NCBI RefSeq assembly: GCF_000312665.1 | Contig: NZ_HF536773.1 | Location: 1-64,000 of the forward strand | Direction: 5' to 3' | Length of the DNA: 64,000 nt | Origin: Rhizobium mesoamericanum STM3625 | GTDB taxonomy: Bacteria; Pseudomonadota; Alphaproteobacteria; Rhizobiales; Rhizobiaceae | In this document: piece by piece, positions 59,667-64,000 of the stretch | Layout: the number at the start of each line of letters is the position of its first letter | Position numbering within the stretch: position 1 is the first letter of the stretch | Notes under the pieces: model-generated | Database searches by the model: none | Told to the model about the DNA's origin: nothing | What the model saw: the letters and a program-made list of their open reading frames with translations, nothing else | Program-made: the position numbers and the translations under genes

Positions 59667-60661
59667 TTCAGGCTGTCCATATAGGCGGCAAGTTGCCGTA
59701 ACTCGTCGCTCGAAAGTGGAACCATGGGCATGTTGTTTCCTGGCTTCAGTGTCTGAGGGTCAGCAATCCATGCCGCCAGCGCACCTCGCGTATTGTCGAG
59801 CAAGCCGGCTGCGATCGTCCGCCGGCTGGCCACGTGCGTCAAATCAGGCCCGGTTGTTCCGGATGCCCCGGTGCCGCGAATGCTGTGACAGGCTGCACAA
59901 GGCTTTGACATGAAGACTGCTTCTCCGGCGACAGCCTCGCTTTCGGTGGCAACCGTCGCATCGGCACGCTGGAAAGATGCCCAGCGCTCAAAGTCCGCAT
60001 TGTCTTGTGCTATGACGAACAACGCCATGTGTCCGTGTTGAAGGCCGCAGAATTCCGCGCACTGACCGCGGTAGACACCGGGTCGGTCGGCACGAAGGGT
60101 CAATTGATTCTCCCGGCCGGGAATGACGTCGCGCTTTCCCATCAGACTGGGCACCCAGAACGAGTGTATGACGTCTGCCGCCTGAAGTTCGATGCGAACG
60201 TCGACACCTGTTGGAATGTGCAGTTCGTTGGCGGTCTGGAACGTCTTGGTGGCATCGCCTTCGTCATAAATGAATTGCCACCACCACTGCTGGGCGCGGA
60301 GCCTGACGGTGAGAGCGGCATGCTCCGACTGGCCAAGGCTGCGCGTGGTGTAGAAGCTTGCGATTGTCAGGCCGGCGATGACGAGCACGGTCGCCACAAT
60401 GGAAGACACCACTGCCTGGCCCAATCTGCGCTCCCGCTCGTGCCCACTGTCCCCTAGTGTCCGGTTTGCCCGCAGCAAAGCCCAACCAAGGACGATCATC
60501 ACCAGGATCCAGATCACGGCGGAGACGACTGCCATGGAGACGATCAAATGTTTAAGTTGGACGGCCGGCTCGGATTGTGCGTTGAGAGCCGACTGCATGC
60601 TGTTGCACCCCGCCAAGGATGCGACCAGAAAACCCAAACTCACATAAGCGGATCTTCTCAA
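59663..60661 (-). CDS. ctaC: Cytochrome c oxidase subunit II with fused haem c domain
   Basis: A 332-residue protein. It has a lipobox (VASLAGCNS) and two TM helices. The cupredoxin domain has the CuA site in RGQCAEFCGLQHGHM. The C-terminal cytochrome c domain has FMSKPCAACHSIRGTG and an axial Met, probably in NNMPMVPLSSD. This architecture defines caa3-type oxidases. The gene overlaps the upstream cytochrome gene and subunit I by 4 bp each. Confidence 0.95.
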   Translation of the reverse strand: MRRSAYVSLGFLVASLAGCNSMQSALNAQSEPAVQLKHLIVSMAVVSAVIWILVMIVLGWALLRANRTLGDSGHERERRLGQAVVSSIVATVLVIAGLTIASFYTTRSLGQSEHAALTVRLRAQQWWWQFIYDEGDATKTFQTANELHIPTGVDVRIELQAADVIHSFWVPSLMGKRDVIPGRENQLTLRADRPGVYRGQCAEFCGLQHGHMALFVIAQDNADFERWASFQRADATVATESEAVAGEAVFMSKPCAACHSIRGTGASGTTGPDLTHVASRRTIAAGLLDNTRGALAAWIADPQTLKPGNNMPMVPLSSDELRQLAAYMDSLK

Positions 60662-61278
60662 GGCGTTGGTCCTTGTTGCGGGTCGACGCCAACCGGCCCC
60701 TCCTGGAAGAGGATTGACGCCGGCGCCCGATTTTCGGCCGGCCGGGTTTGCTTGTCATCGTTGCGGCTGGGGGCGCCCACCTCGGCAGAATAGGCCCCGA
60801 TCGTCTGGATATAGCCGGCAAGTTGCCAGATTTGATCGATGGTCATCTTATCGCGAAAGGCTGGCATGCCGTGGGGGCGGCCATCACGGATCGAGGCAAC
60901 GATCGAGATGATACCGGGGCCGTAAAGCCACCAGCCGTCAAGAAAGGAAGGACCGCGCGCCCCTCGCCCGTCGCCGTGGCACTCCGGGCAGCCGAACCAG
61001 GAATATAGCCGTTTGCCCTGGCTAAGATCATAAGCATTGTGCGCATAGGGCTTGCCAAGGGCAAAATAGATTTCGGGTGGCGTGCCTTCGATGCCACCGG
61101 GCATGAAACGCAATGTCTGAAGGTCGGCAGCCACAGGAGGGTCCGTGCGGTATTGGCGCGCGCCTCTTAAGGTTCCAATCCAGACCGCTAGGCCGACAGC
61201 CAGCAACAGCACCGCCCACAAGAAGGCGGTTGATTGGAATTTTCCGATGGTTCTCCGAAATATTCGCGCCGTGCCCAT
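60658..61278 (-). CDS. Membrane-anchored cytochrome c, upstream of subunit II
   Basis: A 206-residue protein with one N-terminal TM helix (FLWAVLLLAVGLAVWIGTLR) and one haem site (YSWFGCPECHGDGRGARG). The axial Met is probably in GRPHGMPAFRDKM. The C-terminal ~45 residues are polar and Pro-rich. Single-haem anchored cytochromes of this type donate to caa3/cbb3-like oxidases or accept from a dehydrogenase. It begins 9 bp after the molybdoenzyme gene, so it may take electrons from that enzyme. Confidence 0.85.
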   Translation of the reverse strand: MGTARIFRRTIGKFQSTAFLWAVLLLAVGLAVWIGTLRGARQYRTDPPVAADLQTLRFMPGGIEGTPPEIYFALGKPYAHNAYDLSQGKRLYSWFGCPECHGDGRGARGPSFLDGWWLYGPGIISIVASIRDGRPHGMPAFRDKMTIDQIWQLAGYIQTIGAYSAEVGAPSRNDDKQTRPAENRAPASILFQEGPVGVDPQQGPTP

Positions 61279-61287
61279 GAAAGCGCC

Positions 61288-63690
61288 TCAGTGGCGGACC
61301 GCAGCGGGGGATGCAATCACGCGGATGGGCAAAAGCTTGTAAGCCGGCGTCTTTGACTTTTGATCGTGATGATCAAGGGGAAACAAAGCATTCGTTTCCG
61401 GGTAATAAGCGCCGCAACATCCTGCCGGGATGTCATAGGCCATGACCTTGAAGCCCGGAAGCGACCGCTTTGTCTGCTCGGCGATTGCAGTAACAAGTTC
61501 GACGATCTGGCCGTTGTGAAGGCCCAGTCGGTCAATATCATCGACATTCATCAGGATTACCCGTCTGGTTCCCTCGACGCCGCGATAGCGATCGTTGTAG
61601 CCGTAGATCGTCGTATTGAACTGGTCATTTGATCGCAGCGTTGCGAGATGCAGAACATCCCTCGCCGATGCGGCACTCGAAAAATCTGGAAACAGCCGAC
61701 GGGGCGTAATGAAATTGGCCTTGCCGTTGGCCGTGACCCACTTGCGCTCGCGCGCCGGCAATGGCCTCGGGATACCGCCTGGTTGGAATAGGCGCTTGTT
61801 AAAATCCTTGAACGTTTCGGGATAAGTTCGCTCGATCGCGTCGCGGATCTTGGTGTAGTCGTCGACCCAACTGTCCCACGGCACGACCCCTTTCGTCAGG
61901 GTCGCCTTGGCGATGCCCGCAATTATGGCAGGTTCGGAGAGCAGGTGCGAACTTGCCGGTTTGGCTCTGCCCCGAGAGCCATGAAAATGGGCAATGGAGC
62001 TTTCCATGGACACCGCCTGGGGGCCACCTGCCTGTTCATCGATCTCGATGCGCCCTAGGCAGGGCAGCAGGTAGGCGATCTCGCCATGGACGACGTGCGT
62101 GCGATTGAGTTTGGTTGCAATCTGGACTGTTAGGCGCAGATTACGCCAGGCTTCTTCAACAGCTTCGGTCTCCGGAATTGCGCGCAGGTAATTTCCACCA
62201 AGGCCGATGAAAGCGCGCGCTTCTCCCTGCAATATCGCCTTGCATGTGTCCACGGTCGAATGACCTGTCCAATGCGGCGGTTCGAACCGGTAGAGCTGCG
62301 CCAGCTTGTCCAAGGGAACCAGACCGGGCTTCTCAGTGATGCCGACGGTACGCTGCCCCTGGACATTCGAATGACCGCGCACAGCGCAGATATTGGCGCC
62401 AGGTTTTCCAATGTTCCCGCGCAGAAGGGCAAGGTTGGCCACCATCTGGACGTTCTGGACGCCCATGATGTGCTGTGTCAGACCCATGCCGTAAACCATC
62501 AGCACGGCGTCTGAGTTGGCATAAGTGTGCGCCGCCTGCATCATCTGATCGCGCGTAAGGCCTGATACGCGCTCCAGCTCCGCCCACTCGTAGTTGCGGG
62601 CTGCGTCCGCAAATTCCTCGAATCCGGCAGTGTGCGCCTCGATGAAATCATGATCGAGCACGTGTTTTTTGTCGGCCGCCGCTATGGAGGCGGCAAAAGC
62701 AACGGTGGCGGCGTCTGCAACGTCGTCCGGTGTCGCATCTGTCCCCGCAACTTTGCTCATACCCGAGGCCTTGAGTGCGTCGTCGGCCTCAATCAGTGCT
62801 TTGCACACCCCAAAAAGGGCTGCGATGTCACCGCCGTTTTTGACCTGGCAATACTGTGAGGAAATCGGTGTCTGCTTGCCCGTAAGCATCTGACTGGGGG
62901 CTTGCGGATTGACGAAGCGCTCGAGCCCGGGCTCGCGAAGAAGGTTGAAGGTGACAATCTTGACGCCTCTGTCGACGGCATCTTGCAGATCGTGCAACAA
63001 TCGCGGCGAAGATGTGCCGACATTCTGTGCAAGATAGAAGATGCAACTGCAGTTTTGGAAATCAGATAGAATGGCCGTTCCAATCGAGGCGCCAATGCTT
63101 TCCGGCAGGCCAACAGACGTGCTCTCATGGCACATGTTGGAAGAATCGGGCAGATGATTGCTGCCGTACATCCTGGCAAACAGCTGGTACATATAAGCTG
63201 CTTCGAGCGAAGCGCGGCCGGAGGTGTAAAAGTCGACTTGTTCAGGTGACAGCATCCGCAACTCGCTGCCGATTTCCTCGAAGGCGTCGAGCCAAGTGAC
63301 GGGCACATACTTGTCCGTGGTGGAGTCCCAACGCATGGGCTCGGTCAGGCGGCCTTGCTCTTCGAGATCGTGGTCGCTCCAGCCTTCAAGTTCGGCCAGA
63401 CTGTGTGCTTCAAAAAAAGCCCGATCCGCTCGTCGGTTCGTGACCTCCCAACTGGTGGCCTTGGCACCGTTTTCGCAAAATTCCAGCGGATGTGGCTTGG
63501 CAGGCTTTGCCCATGCGCAGCTCACGCACATATATCCGTCGGGTTTGTTTTGATGGGCTAGCAGTGACGGCCCCGCGAGCGGAATATGTTCGCGAAGCAG
63601 TATCTCCCCGACAGCCTTCGCCGATCCCCATCCCCCCGCCGGAACCCCGTGAGACCCTTTGTCGGATGCCTGTTGTGATTTACCTGCCAT
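61288..63690 (-). CDS. Molybdopterin oxidoreductase, YdeP/FdhF type
   Basis: An 800-residue DMSO-reductase-superfamily enzyme. The N-terminal CVSCAWAKPAKP and FCENGAKATSWEV resemble the Cys pattern of the YdeP branch, which probably binds a 4Fe-4S cluster. The active-site cysteine lies in SSNMCHESTSVGLPESIGAS, where FdhF has selenocysteine. Further motifs: VYGMGLTQHIMGVQNVQMVA, LLRGNIGKPGANICAVRGHS NVQG. No Tat signal is seen, so it is cytoplasmic. YdeP-type proteins are annotated as formate dehydrogenase-like, with activity mostly unproven. Start 63690 is favoured by GAGGAC 8 nt upstream; ATG 63696 is closer. Confidence 0.85.
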   Translation of the reverse strand: MAGKSQQASDKGSHGVPAGGWGSAKAVGEILLREHIPLAGPSLLAHQNKPDGYMCVSCAWAKPAKPHPLEFCENGAKATSWEVTNRRADRAFFEAHSLAELEGWSDHDLEEQGRLTEPMRWDSTTDKYVPVTWLDAFEEIGSELRMLSPEQVDFYTSGRASLEAAYMYQLFARMYGSNHLPDSSNMCHESTSVGLPESIGASIGTAILSDFQNCSCIFYLAQNVGTSSPRLLHDLQDAVDRGVKIVTFNLLREPGLERFVNPQAPSQMLTGKQTPISSQYCQVKNGGDIAALFGVCKALIEADDALKASGMSKVAGTDATPDDVADAATVAFAASIAAADKKHVLDHDFIEAHTAGFEEFADAARNYEWAELERVSGLTRDQMMQAAHTYANSDAVLMVYGMGLTQHIMGVQNVQMVANLALLRGNIGKPGANICAVRGHSNVQGQRTVGITEKPGLVPLDKLAQLYRFEPPHWTGHSTVDTCKAILQGEARAFIGLGGNYLRAIPETEAVEEAWRNLRLTVQIATKLNRTHVVHGEIAYLLPCLGRIEIDEQAGGPQAVSMESSIAHFHGSRGRAKPASSHLLSEPAIIAGIAKATLTKGVVPWDSWVDDYTKIRDAIERTYPETFKDFNKRLFQPGGIPRPLPARERKWVTANGKANFITPRRLFPDFSSAASARDVLHLATLRSNDQFNTTIYGYNDRYRGVEGTRRVILMNVDDIDRLGLHNGQIVELVTAIAEQTKRSLPGFKVMAYDIPAGCCGAYYPETNALFPLDHHDQKSKTPAYKLLPIRVIASPAAVRH

Positions 63691-63834
63691 GATCATGTCC
63701 TCGCCCGGCGACTAGGCTACGAACCCACGACGAGGCCTTCGGTTCCAAACGCCTAAAAAGGCAGTAGCTATGCTGACCACCTTGTTGTTTCCGGCGCTCG
63801 TTGATTTCGGATCGTTTCGGAGAAACTGGTCGGC

Positions 63835-64000
63835 TCAAAGAAACCAGGTAACGACCAGCCCAGCACTGGCCGAAAAGATAACTGCAGTCGTGATCCACCC
63901 CATGATGTTGATGGCTCGAGAGTTCACCTGATCGCCCATAATTCGCCGGTTGTTGGTCATGAGCAGAATTAACAAGAGGAGAGGCGGTGTCGAGAAGCCC
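63835..64000 (-). CDS. C-terminus of an Nramp/MntH-like transporter (partial)
   Basis: Only the last 54 codons lie in the window. The frame reads PPLLLLILLMTNNRRIMGDQ, then VNSRAINIMGWITTAVIFSA and ends GLVVTWFL. This is the last cytoplasmic loop (MTNNRxIMGD) and final helix of MntH-type Nramp proteins. The stop is at 63835. It lies 144 bp upstream of, and in the same direction as, the YdeP-type gene. It is a different protein from the Nramp-related transporter at 41-42 kb. Confidence 0.75.
   Translation of the reverse strand, partial: GFSTPPLLLLILLMTNNRRIMGDQVNSRAINIMGWITTAVIFSASAGLVVTWFL

Noticed and set aside
1..64000. CRISPR arrays, rRNA, tRNA and replication origin
   Set aside because: No regularly spaced repeats, no tRNA cloverleaf signature noticed, no conserved rRNA segments and no repABC- or dnaA-like genes were seen; short tRNAs could be missed by eye.

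Overview
The window looks like an accessory replicon or genomic-island segment of a high-GC alphaproteobacterium. Rhizobiaceae (Rhizobium, or Sinorhizobium/Ensifer) fits best, judging from the ExoY/ExoF/ExoP-like exopolysaccharide proteins, the IS66/IS110/IS3 debris, the VapBC-type modules and the codon use. No rRNA, tRNA, CRISPR array or replication gene was seen. Everything below was read from the sequence without database searches.

Layout. (1) 1-5 kb is an insertion-sequence graveyard. It holds an IS3 orfB fragment, two diverged copies of an IS110 transposase start, an IS66 element with intact tnpA and tnpB but a broken tnpC, a GlxA-like regulator remnant cut by the IS66, and two toxin-antitoxin pairs with palindromic operators. 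(2) 5-10.1 kb is an envelope-modification block. It has intact eptA, a receiver-only response regulator, a decayed PAP2 phosphatase, a CmoA-like enzyme coupled to a membrane methyltransferase, and a decayed second response regulator. (3) 10.6-26.2 kb is a near-complete lignin-monomer pathway: CalA (coniferyl alcohol to aldehyde), CalB (to ferulate), Fcs (to feruloyl-CoA), Ech/HCHL (to vanillin plus acetyl-CoA) and two Vdh paralogues (to vanillate). A five-gene branched-chain-type ABC importer and MarR and AraC regulators lie among these genes. Vanillate demethylation is not encoded here. (4) 26.9-39 kb is a Wzx/Wzy-type exopolysaccharide locus with flippase, polymerase, ExoY-like priming transferase, ExoF-like exporter, an ExoP-like co-polymerase with a damaged P-loop, and glycosyltransferases including a GT4-GT2 fusion.

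(5) 39.5-42.8 kb has a YqhA-like membrane protein and a four-gene operon: lipoprotein, Nramp-like transporter with an altered metal site, and two PRC-barrel proteins. (6) 42.9-52.2 kb is a tightly packed eight-gene minus-strand operon. Its genes encode a sugar epimerase, a glycosidase-epimerase fusion, a GT4, three CgeB-like glycosyltransferases, a UDP-glucuronate decarboxylase-like enzyme and a CmoB-like methyltransferase. The first six genes are joined by five successive 4-bp stop/start overlaps. It probably builds an unknown methylated, pentose-containing glycan or glycoside, and it is the best candidate here for an undescribed system. A divergent MDR dehydrogenase, Gfo/Idh oxidoreductase and diheme cytochrome c lie beside it. 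(7) 55.6-63.7 kb is a respiratory operon with a caa3-like terminal oxidase (subunits I, II with fused haem c, and III-like), CtaG, two further cytochromes c and a YdeP/FdhF-type molybdoenzyme. The C-terminus of a second, MntH-like Nramp transporter ends at the right edge of the window.
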